Source: Streptomyces viridochromogenes
GTDB lineage: Bacteria > Actinomycetota > Actinomycetes > Streptomycetales > Streptomycetaceae
Length of the DNA stretch: 64,000 nucleotides
NCBI RefSeq assembly: GCF_001270495.1
Contig: NZ_LGUR01000173.1
Span: 1-64,000 of the forward strand
Reading direction: 5' to 3'
Positions 29,164 through 37,505 of this stretch are shown here, piece after piece. Under the pieces are notes generated by a model. It worked only from the letters and a program-made list of their open reading frames with translations, made no database searches and was not told the origin of the DNA. A program made the translations under genes and the position numbers. The first letter of the stretch is position 1. Each line of letters begins with the position of its first letter.

Positions 29164-30558
29164 TCAGCCAGCGGACGACCGCTCGGGGAGATCTCCGGCA
29201 GCTTCGAGCCGCCTCTTCAGGTCGGGCAGCTGACCTTCGACGCATCGGGCGTAGGTCGCCAGGAGCACGGCCACGCTGTTCCCAGCCCAGTCGGCCACCT
29301 GGGCAGGCGGGATCCCATCGTTCAGCCACTTCGTCAGGCGCGTGTTCCGGTTGTCGTAGACGCGCCGTCCGGTGGGTGACTCGAAGACGTGCGGGGGCAG
29401 TACGGCCTTACGCGCACTGCGCCACGCCCGTCGGATGACGGAACCAGCGAGGATGCCGCCCGACTCGCCTTGGAACAGCAGGTCACCCGGCTTGAGCCGT
29501 TCATCCTCGATGTGCTGCCGCAGGATGCGCGTGAGGGCAGGATGCCCTGGGACAGTGCGGGTCTCGCCCTCTGCGCGGCCTTTGAGGTCGCGTTGTTCGT
29601 GGATCTCCCCCGTGTCGGTCCACTGCTTTCCGACCTCAGGGGTCGCGGTGTGGATCAGCAGCTCGCACCACTGGTCGTCGGCGTCAGGCTCGGGCAGGGT
29701 CACGTCCTCCACCCGCATGGCAACGGCTTCCTCGGGCCGAGGGCCGCAGTAGTACAGCGTGGCGAAAAAGGCGTGAAGTCGCTCGCCGCCGCGCGGCCGG
29801 CGCCGTATCCAGTCGAGGATCGCCGCCGCCTGCTCCGGGTTCAGCAAGGAACGTTTGTCCACGGCGTTCGTGGTCTTTACGGCGGCCGTCGATTCCTTGC
29901 CCTTGGGAAGCGGGTTGGTCCGCAGGATGCGCCGCCGAATCGCGTACTTCATGGCGACGTTGAGGATCCGGCGGTTGCGCTTCCGGGACCAGGCCGCCGC
30001 TTGCTTGCCGTCGAGGCGGGTGTCGATAGCGCGCAGCACCTGGTCCACCTTTTCCGGGTCCTCCCAGGCCGAGACGGGCAAGGAATTCCGCTCGACCCAT
30101 CGGAGGATGGCAACCACGTCTCGGGGTGCGTCGGGGCGCCGGTTGGTGTTGAAGGCCCACTCACGCAGAGCGGTGCGCATGGCCGCAGGTGCGAACTGGG
30201 TGGGCTTGGCCCGCAGCAGCGCGATGGTGGTCGAGGTCAGGGTCTTGGCGATGTTCTTGCGGCTGTTGCCGCCGAGTTGAGGCCAGCGGGCATCCATGTA
30301 CTCGACGGCGAACTTGTACCAGCTCATGGCAGCCGACTTGGAACGGTGGGACACCGGAAGCCCGGTGGCCACGACGAATGCCTCGCCCTTGCCCGTGGCC
30401 CGGATGAGTTCGGAGCGGAAGCCCTCTGCGAGCGCGACAGTGTCGAAGGGCTCACGCCAGCGCTTCCCCGCGACCACCCAACGCACGGTGTACGTGTTCT
30501 TCCGGGCGCCCTTGTACGCGAGGATCTTGTAGACCTTCACGTCGTACGTCGTCTCCAT
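29164..30558 (-). CDS. int: AICE tyrosine recombinase (integrase)
   Basis: 464 aa site-specific recombinase that integrates and, with Xis, excises the element at tRNA-Arg. N-terminal arm-binding and core-binding domains (about 1-220) precede the catalytic domain. Visible catalytic elements are Arg in CGPRPEEA (about 272), Arg in VYDNRNTRLTKW (about 402) and the nucleophile Tyr in ATYARC (about 436). The usual His of HxxR is Tyr and the second His/Trp position reads AGNS, variants I recall from actinobacterial AICE integrases. It overlaps xis by one base and lies next to attL, as expected. Confidence 0.93.
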   Translation of the reverse strand: METTYDVKVYKILAYKGARKNTYTVRWVVAGKRWREPFDTVALAEGFRSELIRATGKGEAFVVATGLPVSHRSKSAAMSWYKFAVEYMDARWPQLGGNSRKNIAKTLTSTTIALLRAKPTQFAPAAMRTALREWAFNTNRRPDAPRDVVAILRWVERNSLPVSAWEDPEKVDQVLRAIDTRLDGKQAAAWSRKRNRRILNVAMKYAIRRRILRTNPLPKGKESTAAVKTTNAVDKRSLLNPEQAAAILDWIRRRPRGGERLHAFFATLYYCGPRPEEAVAMRVEDVTLPEPDADDQWCELLIHTATPEVGKQWTDTGEIHEQRDLKGRAEGETRTVPGHPALTRILRQHIEDERLKPGDLLFQGESGGILAGSVIRRAWRSARKAVLPPHVFESPTGRRVYDNRNTRLTKWLNDGIPPAQVADWAGNSVAVLLATYARCVEGQLPDLKRRLEAAGDLPERSSAG

Positions 30559-30755
30559 CAGGCGGCGTCCTCGCGGTCATCGAGCCAGTGATCGAGGTCG
30601 CTCCGCCGGATCCTTAGGTCACCGTTCGGGAGCTTGATGCAGCGCGGCGCACGGCGCTTGGCTCGCCAGTCGTAGAAGGTCGAGCGCGAGACGGCCAGTT
30701 CGTCGCAGACCTCCGCGAGGGTGAGCATGGTGCGTGACCGGATGGCCGTGGTCAT
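30558..30755 (-). CDS. xis: Excisionase / MerR-type helix-turn-helix protein
   Basis: 65 aa, too small for more than one winged helix. LTLAEVCDELAVSRSTFYDWRAKRRAP is the DNA-binding motif of AlpA/Xis-like proteins, followed by the wing IKLPNGDLRIRRSDLDHWLDD. It acts as directionality factor for Int. The start overlaps the rep stop by four bases and the stop overlaps the int start, giving tight rep-xis-int coupling as in pSAM2. Confidence 0.9.
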   Translation of the reverse strand: MTTAIRSRTMLTLAEVCDELAVSRSTFYDWRAKRRAPRCIKLPNGDLRIRRSDLDHWLDDREDAA

Positions 30756-32158
30756 TCCGTGCTCCCTTCGGTCAGGAGAGCCTCGCGGGCGGTCTCGCGG
30801 TTGGTCTGGAGGTCCCGGGCGATGGTCGCGGCGAGGGCGGCTTCGCCCGGTGTGTGGCCGTGGCCGGCGTACTGCCAGTCCGTCAGCACGAGGACGGTGT
30901 CCGGCTCGCGGTCGTCGAGGCCGAGGAGGGATGCCTCCTGGGCGGCGCGGAAGTCGGCGCGTTCCTGGCGGAGGGCGCCGAGAGTGGTGGAGTACGTGCG
31001 CGACTTGGACGAGAAGTGCCCGCGGAAACCGAGCATGTGGGCCCAGGCCCAGAGGCGCCGATCCGGATAGAGGCTGTCCAGGTCGCGGCACGCGGTGATG
31101 AGCCGCCGGGTGTGGTCGGGGACCTGGTGGCGGTCGAGTTCGGCGAGTTCGCCTATGCGCCGGTCCAAAGTGCCGGTGTTCTCGGCGGCCTTGGTGGCGT
31201 ACTTGGCAACGTACGAAGCGACGGCCTGTTCGGTGATGTCGGAACCGTCGCCGAAGGCCTTCACTGGCCGGACGTCGAGTTGGGTGCCCCAGCGGAAGGT
31301 ACGGGTGGGCTGGTCCTCGGCGGCCGGCACCGACACCGAGGTGTAGGAGTGCGCGGCGGCGGCGCGTAGAGCGGCCGTGAGGAGGTCGACCGTGGCCCAG
31401 GCGGGCGGTGGCGTTCCGGGCCCCTCCGGGCCGTCGAGGCGTACGACGGCGTGGAAGTGCAGGGCGCCACGCTTTTGGAACTCCGCGACCTTGCCGTACG
31501 AGACGCGAAGGTGGTCGGTGAGTTCCCGGCGGGGCAGGCCGGCGCGGGCGGCGAGTTCGCGCCGGAGTCGGGTGGTGAAGCGCTGCCAGAGCTGTCCGGC
31601 GTGGTTGTTGAACAGCACGGCACCCGCGTAGTCGTAACTGTCCGAGTCGAGGGCAGTGCCCAGCTCCGGGGCGTCGGACGCGTGTGGGGTGCCGCAGCGG
31701 CAGGTGCCGTGATCGGGCCGGTTGTGGACCGGGCCGAACGACGGAGCCGTGAGGGTGGCGAACACGCGCGGGTGGTCGCGGACAGAGCCGGGGATGTCGC
31801 GTCGGTCGTCTCCGGCGAGGCCTGCGCGGATGAGGTGGTAGGTGTCGCCCGCGTAGGTCCAGGCGCAGGACGGGCAGCGGGAGGCGCGCCGGTTGCCGCA
31901 GGCGAGGCGGAGGCGTTCGCCCGGTTCGTTCGCGGTGGAGTAGTGGTGCAGGGTCTCACCGGTGGTCTTGTCCTTCTGGAGGACCCAGCCGGTGAGGTGG
32001 ACGGGGTCGGAGCAGCCGCCGGTGCGGCGGATCTGGTCTTCCCATCGGGTGTAGTCGGAGGCCGAGGCCACCCGGAGCACGTCCCCGAGGGTGATCGGGT
32101 CGAGCGATGTGTCCGGCAAGGGCGCACTCGGTGTCGCGGGTGAGGCGCGGTGGGCCAT
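30752..32158 (-). CDS. AICE replication initiator (RepSA-like)
   Basis: 468 aa from ATG 32158. It contains Cys-rich zinc-binding motifs (CGNRRASRCPSCAW, CRCGTPHA) and the HUH-type motif ALHFHAVVRLDG (about residue 234), typical of rolling-circle initiators of pSAM2 and related elements. It nicks the double-strand origin after excision so the element can multiply before transfer. It is the first gene of the coupled rep-xis-int set. A longer frame upstream is not protein-like. Confidence 0.9.
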   Translation of the reverse strand: MAHRASPATPSAPLPDTSLDPITLGDVLRVASASDYTRWEDQIRRTGGCSDPVHLTGWVLQKDKTTGETLHHYSTANEPGERLRLACGNRRASRCPSCAWTYAGDTYHLIRAGLAGDDRRDIPGSVRDHPRVFATLTAPSFGPVHNRPDHGTCRCGTPHASDAPELGTALDSDSYDYAGAVLFNNHAGQLWQRFTTRLRRELAARAGLPRRELTDHLRVSYGKVAEFQKRGALHFHAVVRLDGPEGPGTPPPAWATVDLLTAALRAAAAHSYTSVSVPAAEDQPTRTFRWGTQLDVRPVKAFGDGSDITEQAVASYVAKYATKAAENTGTLDRRIGELAELDRHQVPDHTRRLITACRDLDSLYPDRRLWAWAHMLGFRGHFSSKSRTYSTTLGALRQERADFRAAQEASLLGLDDREPDTVLVLTDWQYAGHGHTPGEAALAATIARDLQTNRETAREALLTEGSTE

Positions 32159-32246
32159 GCTGGGGGTTCCTTCCGGTTGCGAGATCGGACAGGGACGGCG
32201 CCCGGGCGGCGGATGCTTGGCGGTATCGAGGCCGCCCGGGGGCCGG

Positions 32247-32564
32247 TCAGCGTCGCTTGGCTTCAGAGGCGAGCAGGGAGCGCAGGACGACCGCGCATAC
32301 GGCGACCGAGGCGCCGGTGATGGCGACCGCCAGGAGCAGCGAAACCAGGACGGCACCGAGGACCAGGACGACGGCCGTGCCGCCGCCGACGAGGGCGAGT
32401 GCGGTGCCGGGGGTGAGCTGGACCGTGGGCCGGGACGGTGTCGGCGTCATCGGGGTGGCCGGCGGGGTCTGTACGTTCGGGCTGACGGTGGTCGGCTCGA
32501 CGACGGCGGGCGGCTTGGCAAGGCCCGTCGGCGTGGGCATGGTGGGGATCTTCGGGCGGAACAT
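32247..32564 (-). CDS. SpdB-like small membrane protein
   Basis: 105 aa. A Pro/Thr-rich N-terminal half leads to a long hydrophobic region that can form two membrane spans (ALALVGGGTAVVLVLGAVLV and LAVAITGASVAVCAVVL). Position between rep and the transfer genes matches the intramycelial spreading (Spd) proteins of AICEs, which help the element pass along the mycelium. Assignment is by position and topology only. Confidence 0.75.
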   Translation of the reverse strand: MFRPKIPTMPTPTGLAKPPAVVEPTTVSPNVQTPPATPMTPTPSRPTVQLTPGTALALVGGGTAVVLVLGAVLVSLLLAVAITGASVAVCAVVLRSLLASEAKRR

Positions 32565-32588
32565 CGGTGGTCTCCTCTCGCGGGTGGG

Positions 32589-32744
32589 CTACTTGACGAG
32601 CGCGTTGATGGCGGAGGCGAGGACGCTGTCGCCGAGGAGGAAGCCGCCGAGCAGGAGTACGGCGATGAGCCAGGCGGGCGGCCGGATGAGCTTGACGCCG
32701 AGGTAGCCAACGACGATCAGCGCGAGCCAGAGCGGGACCTGCAT
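32589..32744 (-). CDS. 51-aa hydrophobic protein of the Spd region
   Basis: ATG 32744 preceded by AGGAGG, a perfect ribosome site. The product MQVPLWLALIVVGYLGVKLI... continues with a second hydrophobic stretch (AWLIAVLLLGGFLLG), so it is probably a two-span membrane peptide. Small proteins like this are a regular part of AICE transfer operons. Confidence 0.78.
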   Translation of the reverse strand: MQVPLWLALIVVGYLGVKLIRPPAWLIAVLLLGGFLLGDSVLASAINALVK

Positions 32745-32756
32745 GACGGTGGCCTC

Positions 32757-32948
32757 CTAGCGGATGCGGCAGCGGTGGGTGCGGGCGGCGAGCTGGGCGG
32801 CGGACTGACTGGAGTAGTCGGAGGACCAGCCGCAGTTGTCGGAGGTGCACACGGCGGCGTGCTTGGTCTGGCCGTGGCGGTCACGGTGGGTGCCGATCTG
32901 CACCGGACCGATGCGCATCACGGAGTGGAAGTGGTCGCGGGCGGGCAT
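32757..32948 (-). CDS. AICE mobile-element transfer protein (SpdA-like), small
   Basis: 63 aa with a GAGAGGGG ribosome site. It has a Cys/His-containing region (CTSDNCGWSSDYS ... RTHRC) that could bind zinc. It matches in size and position the small transfer protein conserved next to spd genes in Streptomyces integrative elements. Biochemical role unknown. Confidence 0.75.
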   Translation of the reverse strand: MPARDHFHSVMRIGPVQIGTHRDRHGQTKHAAVCTSDNCGWSSDYSSQSAAQLAARTHRCRIR

Positions 32949-33011
32949 GTCAGTCGGTCCCCTCTCGGGCCGTGGTTGGGGTGGAGAAGCTGGCGCGGAC
33001 AGCGGCAGCGG

Positions 33012-33716
33012 TCAGGCGAGGTGAGCAGCGATGGCGTCGGCGAGGTGAGGCGGGACGCCGAGGCGGGAGCGCAGGGTGTCGGGGTCAATCGAGGCGCCGG
33101 TACGGGCGTGGTACTCGTCGGCGACCTTGCGGGCGTGGTCGAGCAGTACGGCGGGGACCTGAGGCGCGGTGGCCGGAGCGGGGTCCGGGGCCGGAGCGGC
33201 GTGGGCTGTCGCGAGGGTGGGGGTGACGTCGGGTTCAGGCATGGCTTCCGTGACCGAAGGGCGTGGGGCATCCGGTACTGGTTGCTCGGCCGAAGGCTCG
33301 GCGTCCGATGCATCCGCGACGGGTGCCTGCGGAAGCGGCTCCGGCTGGGCAGTTGCCGAGTGGGCGAGGAGTGTTCCGCCGAGGAAGGCGACCGCGGGCC
33401 ATCCGGCGATGCCAAGACGGAGTAGGGCGGGCGGGTCGGTCAGGTCGAGGAACCCGGCGGTGGCCACGTTGGCGCCGAGCGAGGCGAACAGTGCGACGAG
33501 GAACCAGCACCAGGCCAGCCGGGACGGCCCCTCGCTGCGCAGGCGTCGCCATGCGGCGACCAAGAGCAGGTCGACACTGACGGGGTAGGCCCACGCCTTC
33601 CAGCCGTCCTGTCCGGCAGCGGCGGCCAGGTCGTGCAGGTGAGCGAAGGACAAGGCACCGGCGATCACGGCCTGAACCAGGACTGCATCGACACGGAGAC
33701 CGTGACGGGTACCCAT
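33012..33716 (-). CDS. DUF2637 membrane protein (Spd-type)
   Basis: 234 aa. The N-terminal half has about four hydrophobic segments (QAVIAGALSFAHLHDLAAAAG, AYPVSVDLLLVAAW, AWCWFLVALFASLGANVATAG, GWPAVAFLGGTLLAH), characteristic of DUF2637 proteins in actinomycete elements. The second half is an Ala/Pro/Glu-rich linker ending in a small helical domain (LLDHARKVADEYHARTGASIDPDTLRSRLG) resembling a DNA-binding helix pair. It is predicted to act in intramycelial spread with TraB. Its start overlaps the preceding stop (ATGA). Confidence 0.82.
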   Translation of the reverse strand: MGTRHGLRVDAVLVQAVIAGALSFAHLHDLAAAAGQDGWKAWAYPVSVDLLLVAAWRRLRSEGPSRLAWCWFLVALFASLGANVATAGFLDLTDPPALLRLGIAGWPAVAFLGGTLLAHSATAQPEPLPQAPVADASDAEPSAEQPVPDAPRPSVTEAMPEPDVTPTLATAHAAPAPDPAPATAPQVPAVLLDHARKVADEYHARTGASIDPDTLRSRLGVPPHLADAIAAHLA

Positions 33717-33919
33717 CAGAAGTCACCCGGGGAGGCGGGGCCACCGTCGGGGTCGTAGCCGTCCAGAAACACACCAGGCGGCGGCTCGGGCAGCGAGACG
33801 GCGAGGGACTGGCTGACGGCTTCCACGAAGTCGAGGTCAGCGCCAACCATGTCCGCGTACAGGGCGAGTTGGCCGAGCAGGAGCACTGTTCGGGCAAAGT
33901 CCTCGCAGTCGGGGCACAT
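33716..33919 (-). CDS. Small hypothetical protein of the AICE transfer operon
   Basis: 67 aa from ATG 33919, selected because AGGGAGAA precedes it; an ATG at 33943 lacks such a site. It begins MCPDCEDF with a CxxC pair, followed by an amphipathic helix and an acidic, Pro/Gly-rich end. Translationally coupled to the DUF2637 gene. Function unknown. Confidence 0.72.
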   Translation of the reverse strand: MCPDCEDFARTVLLLGQLALYADMVGADLDFVEAVSQSLAVSLPEPPPGVFLDGYDPDGGPASPGDF

Positions 33920-34001
33920 GGCGGTTCTCCCTTCTTTGGGCATGGCGGGGGTAGGGACTTGGCGCGAAGGCGGTCACGCCGGCCGTTGGGAATCCGAGAG
34001 A

Positions 34002-35357
34002 TCAGGCGGTGGCCGGGGAAGGCTTGGCAGGCTGCAAGGGCGCGCCGGCCAGGGCGGAGAGGGCGGGCCGGTACGGAGCCAGCTCAGGCAGGTCTGGAGT
34101 CCGGTCGGCGTGCCGGTTGCAGATGTTCACGGCCTGCCGGAGCGAGGTGTGCGGAGCACGGATGCGGTGCCACCCTCCGGTCGAGTCGCCGGCGATGGCG
34201 AGCCCTCGCTTCTCCGCCGGGATCTGGATGGCGGCTAGGACAGCGTCCGGAGCGATGTCTCCGAAGGCCATGTTGGCGGAGGTCTCGTCGTTGACGCGGT
34301 GGGCGGTACGGCCGGTGAGCTGGGCACGGAGCATGGTGATGCCCTTGCCGAGTTCGGAGCCGAAGCGCTGCCCACAGATTTCGAGGTAGATGCCGGCCGC
34401 ACGGCCGAGCTGGGCGAGGCGGACCAGGGAGGTGATGATGCGGTCCCGGCGCTTCTCCTCCTCCTTGTTGGCGTACAGGGCGAGTTCGGCAACCTCATCG
34501 ACCAGGACAACGACCGGGACTGGGCGCAGATCGGTCGACAGATCCCAGATGTCGGCGGCGATCTCCGCATCCGGCACGTCGGCGGCGATCCGCTGCTGAG
34601 CCCGGATGAGCTGATAGTTGCGCTCCATCCGGACCACTAGCGCGTCGAGCACTTCGGCCGCGGTGTCGGGGTCGTCGGCCAACGCGGAGAACCGCCGGGC
34701 CAGCGGGAACAGCTCAACCCCCTGCTTGCAGTCGATGCCGACGAGGGCAACGTCCATCGGGGCGAGCCCGGCGACCAGGTTGCGCTGGTAGACGGACTTG
34801 CCGGACTCCGTGGCGCCGAGGGTGAGGGCGTGGGGTATCGCCCGGTAGTCGCGGTAATGCACTGAGCCGTCCTGCCGCAAAGCGACCGGGACACGCATCG
34901 GACGGATCTCGGTCTCACCCGGCATCTGCACCCGCTTGAGCACGTCGTAGCCGGTCATCCGCACCTCGACGACACCAGAGCGCAGCTCACGCGAGGTCAC
35001 GCCGTACATCGAGAACGAGTGCCGGAGCCGGTCCGAGGCGGCAGCGATGTCGAAGGCGTCCTGCCCGGGGCGGAGCTTGAGCCGCAGGACCAGGCCAGTA
35101 CGAGTCGGCCGCAGCCGCAGGATGCGCGGGGAACGGGACTCCGGCAACGGCCGGCTGATGGCACGGGCCAGGGCGAGCCGCCACCGCGCCGGCGGAACAG
35201 TCAGTCCACACGCATCCATGACTGAGCCGTACCGGACCAGCACCCGAACCACGGCCAGCGTGACCCCGAAGGTCAACCAGTACCAGGCGGGGCGCCGCCA
35301 CCGCAGGAGTCCCACGGCGGCGACGACCAGCACCAGGGTGACCGTGAAGGCGGTCAT
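34002..35357 (-). CDS. traB: TraB-type FtsK/SpoIIIE DNA translocase
   Basis: 451 aa. Two N-terminal hydrophobic stretches (FTVTLVLVVAAVGLL, AWYWLTFGVTLAVVRVLV) anchor it in the membrane. The motor domain has Walker A GATESGKS (about 180) and Walker B VVVLVDEVAEL (about 282). TraB proteins assemble a hexameric pore and move double-stranded DNA into a recipient hypha, recognising the clt locus through a C-terminal winged helix. The C-terminal segment (TSLRQAVNICNRHADRTPDL) is at the matching place. It is the only protein strictly required for AICE transfer. Confidence 0.93.
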   Translation of the reverse strand: MTAFTVTLVLVVAAVGLLRWRRPAWYWLTFGVTLAVVRVLVRYGSVMDACGLTVPPARWRLALARAISRPLPESRSPRILRLRPTRTGLVLRLKLRPGQDAFDIAAASDRLRHSFSMYGVTSRELRSGVVEVRMTGYDVLKRVQMPGETEIRPMRVPVALRQDGSVHYRDYRAIPHALTLGATESGKSVYQRNLVAGLAPMDVALVGIDCKQGVELFPLARRFSALADDPDTAAEVLDALVVRMERNYQLIRAQQRIAADVPDAEIAADIWDLSTDLRPVPVVVLVDEVAELALYANKEEEKRRDRIITSLVRLAQLGRAAGIYLEICGQRFGSELGKGITMLRAQLTGRTAHRVNDETSANMAFGDIAPDAVLAAIQIPAEKRGLAIAGDSTGGWHRIRAPHTSLRQAVNICNRHADRTPDLPELAPYRPALSALAGAPLQPAKPSPATA

Positions 35358-35359
35358 GA

Positions 35360-35716
35360 TCAGGCCGCCTTGGGCCCTGCGGCGGTGTCGGCGAGCGAGG
35401 TGACCGCGACCGCGCGGAACGCGATGCCGTGTCGCTTCTGGCCGTTGAAGTCGTTCTCCCAGGGCCGAGCGATCAAGCCGGTGAGCGCGACCGGCGTGCC
35501 CATGGACAGCTCGCCGGTGATCCCGAGCTCCGGGACGGTGACGGACAGGATCTCCACCTCCTCGTTAGCCGCGAACATCACGTCGACCGTCATCAGCTTC
35601 GCCCCGGTCTCCATGTCGGTCGCGACCTCACCGGTCCGACGGTCACGGACCTTGACCTGCGGGGTCTTGGCGACCATCACGACCGCTCCGGAGGTGTCTA
35701 CAGGGATCTGACGCAC
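35360..35716 (-). CDS. SCO3933-family AICE protein
   Basis: 118 aa from GTG 35716 (GGAG eight bases before). It begins MRQIPVDTSG, followed by KTPQVKVRDRRTGEVATDMETGA and a beta-rich core (VALTGLIARPWENDFNGQKRHGIAFRAVAV), the pattern I recognise from the SCO3933-family regulatory proteins next to traB in many Streptomyces elements. The fold looks OB-like, so nucleic-acid binding is possible. It is separated from traB by two bases and lies directly behind the KorSA-type operators. Confidence 0.75.
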   Translation of the reverse strand: MRQIPVDTSGAVVMVAKTPQVKVRDRRTGEVATDMETGAKLMTVDVMFAANEEVEILSVTVPELGITGELSMGTPVALTGLIARPWENDFNGQKRHGIAFRAVAVTSLADTAAGPKAA

Positions 35717-35747
35717 AGAGATCACTCCTCTATAGATGCTGAACTTC

Positions 35748-35802
35748 GTCACTCATGTACATGAGTGACATGAAGAAGAGTGCATCACTCATGCACATGA
35801 GT
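35748..35802. promoter_or_regulatory. Two palindromic operators, probably for the KorSA-like repressor
   Basis: ACTCATGTACATGAGT at 35751-35766 is a perfect palindrome whose symmetry extends three bases on each side. ACTCATGCACATGAGT at 35787-35802 is a second near-perfect copy 36 bases away. A half-like copy (TACATGAGTCAAC) covers the Nudix start near 36663. This fits a GntR dimer controlling the transfer operon, itself and the Nudix gene. Confidence 0.8.
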
Positions 35803-35854
35803 CAACCCGCCGCTAGGAAGAACTCGCGACGGGTTGCGGGAAGTTGAGCGGTCG

Positions 35855-36634
35855 TCAGTCGGCGGCAGGGATCCGATACTCGAAAACGAACTGGTCAGCG
35901 GCCATGAGCGTGTCGCACACCTCGACCACGAGGCCCTCGGTCGTACGGGCCTCCCGGATGAGATGAACCACCGGCGCACCCGGGCTCAACGCCAACTCCG
36001 AGGCCTCCGCCTTGGAGGCCGGCCGCGCTTGCAGCGTCTCGACGAACTCCGTGAACTCATGCCCGTGGTCTTCGAGTCGGGCGTAGATGCCACCGCCGCC
36101 GGGGTTCTCAGCGAACAGCTCCGGGATCTCCTTCACGACCTCCCAAGGGAGGTAGGAGGTGGCGGTCTCGACCGGGGTGCCGTTGCGGAAGTAGAGGCGG
36201 CGACGGGCCAGCACCTGCGAGCCGACGGGGACGCCCAGGCGTTCGGCGGCATCCTCGGGCGCCTCCATGGGCCCGATGTAGAGGACGCTGACCTTGGCGG
36301 TGGCGCCGGACTGTGCGGACTCCGCGAGATACGCCGCCTGTCCCCCTTGCCGGAGCGAACGCCGGAAGCGATCGGAGGAGCGGTGCCTCACGGGAGGCCG
36401 GTTCTTCACGATCGAGCCCTTACCGTGCCGAGTCTCGACCAGCCCACTCGCCCGCACCTCGACCATGGCCTTACGGATCGTCCCGCCGGACACGCCGTAG
36501 CGGTCCACCAGCTCGGACTCACTCGGCACCATGTCACCAGGCTTGAGAACCCCCGCCCGAATCTGCTGCACGATCTCGTCCGCGATCTGCACGTACCGAG
36601 GCCCGGAACCGACCCCTCCAGCCGCAGTTCCCAT
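35855..36634 (-). CDS. GntR-family repressor, KorSA-like
   Basis: 259 aa from ATG 36634 with GGAAGG upstream. An N-terminal winged helix (PRYVQIADEIVQQIRAGVLKPGD, PSESELVDRYGVSGGTIRKAM, GKGSIVKN; about 8-80) is followed by a UTRA-type ligand domain. In pSAM2, KorSA represses pra and thereby keeps the element integrated. Here it lies between the conserved transfer operon and a divergent Nudix gene, with ACTCATG(N2)CATGAGT palindromes close by. Confidence 0.88.
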   Translation of the reverse strand: MGTAAGGVGSGPRYVQIADEIVQQIRAGVLKPGDMVPSESELVDRYGVSGGTIRKAMVEVRASGLVETRHGKGSIVKNRPPVRHRSSDRFRRSLRQGGQAAYLAESAQSGATAKVSVLYIGPMEAPEDAAERLGVPVGSQVLARRRLYFRNGTPVETATSYLPWEVVKEIPELFAENPGGGGIYARLEDHGHEFTEFVETLQARPASKAEASELALSPGAPVVHLIREARTTEGLVVEVCDTLMAADQFVFEYRIPAAD

Positions 36635-36664
36635 AGTCCTTCCCTGCCTCCTATGCTCCTCTAC

Positions 36665-37117
36665 ATGAGTCAACCACAGGAAGCGACGCCGTCTCCCCTG
36701 CACTCCGTGTCCGTGGCCGGAGTAGTGGTGCGCGAGGACGGGCGCCTCCTAGCGATCCGCCGAGCCGACAACGGCACCTGGGAGCTCCCGGGCGGCATCC
36801 TCGAACTCGACGAGACCCCCGAGGCCGGCGTGGCCCGCGAGGTCCTGGAGGAGACGGGTGTCCACGTCGAGGTGGACGAACTGACCGGCGTCTACAAGAA
36901 CTTGGCCCGCGGCATCGTGGCCCTGGTCTTCCGCTGCAAGCCTTCCGGCGGCACCGAGCGCACCTCAAGCGAGTCCACGGCTGTCTCCTGGCTCACGCCC
37001 GACGAGGTCAGCGAGCGCATGTCCGAAGTCTTCGCGGTCAGACTCCTGGACGCCTTGGACGGCGACGGCCCCCACGTACGAAGCCATGACGGCAAGCACC
37101 TCATCCCAGCGGGATAA
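36665..37117 (+). CDS. Nudix hydrolase of the AICE regulatory module
   Basis: 150 aa from ATG 36665 (an ATG at 36653 is in frame). The Nudix box is intact at about residues 43-65, with GGILELDE, then AREVLEETGV. Neither start has a ribosome site, and the palindrome half-site overlaps the start, so the mRNA may be leaderless and repressor-controlled. Nudix (nud) genes paired divergently with korSA are a known AICE feature. The nucleotide substrate is unknown. Confidence 0.88.
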   Translation: MSQPQEATPSPLHSVSVAGVVVREDGRLLAIRRADNGTWELPGGILELDETPEAGVAREVLEETGVHVEVDELTGVYKNLARGIVALVFRCKPSGGTERTSSESTAVSWLTPDEVSERMSEVFAVRLLDALDGDGPHVRSHDGKHLIPAG

Positions 37118-37505
37118 GATTTTCTCTCCTTCATCAAGCCCGCGCACGGCGCGGGCGCGCGCCGCCTCTGCGGCGCGGCCTGCCTCCTGTCTGCGCCCCG
37201 GCTGGCCGCGCCCGGCGGCGCGCTCGGCGGCTGCGGGCATGAAGGTGGGAGACACCCTCTATGGCTGGGGCGGTCGGCTCCACGGCTTTAGGCAGCCACT
37301 TTGGGGCGAGCCTCTAAGATCATGGCCCCAACGTCGTGCTTTAACGGGCAGGTCCACAGACTGCCCGACTCGCCGGAAGCTTACGGGGCCATGATCACTC
37401 GCCCCAAAGCAGCTCCAGCCCAAAGCCGCTCCGCCGACCTCTCCGAATGTGCCCACACCCGTAAGCCCCACCCCTTATAATCACCTCAAAGTGAGAAGGT
37501 GGTAA
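37118..37505. other. Structured non-coding segment of the AICE
   Basis: 388 bases without a gene. It starts with a run of GC-rich hairpins (GCCCGCGC-ACG-GCGCGGGC at 37138-37156, then GCGCCGC-CTCT-GCGGCGC) and continues into a long inverted repeat. It marks the junction between the conserved AICE module and the cargo. Confidence 0.6.
37272..37439. repeat. Long imperfect inverted repeat, candidate origin or transfer locus
   Basis: Arms 37272-37329 and 37385-37439 pair over most of their length, with matching blocks GGTCGGC, CGGCTTT, CTTTGGGGCGAG and GATCATGGCCCC. The 55-base centre holds a smaller hairpin (GGGCAG/CTGCCC). The whole could fold into a cruciform of about 168 bases. Confidence 0.8.
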
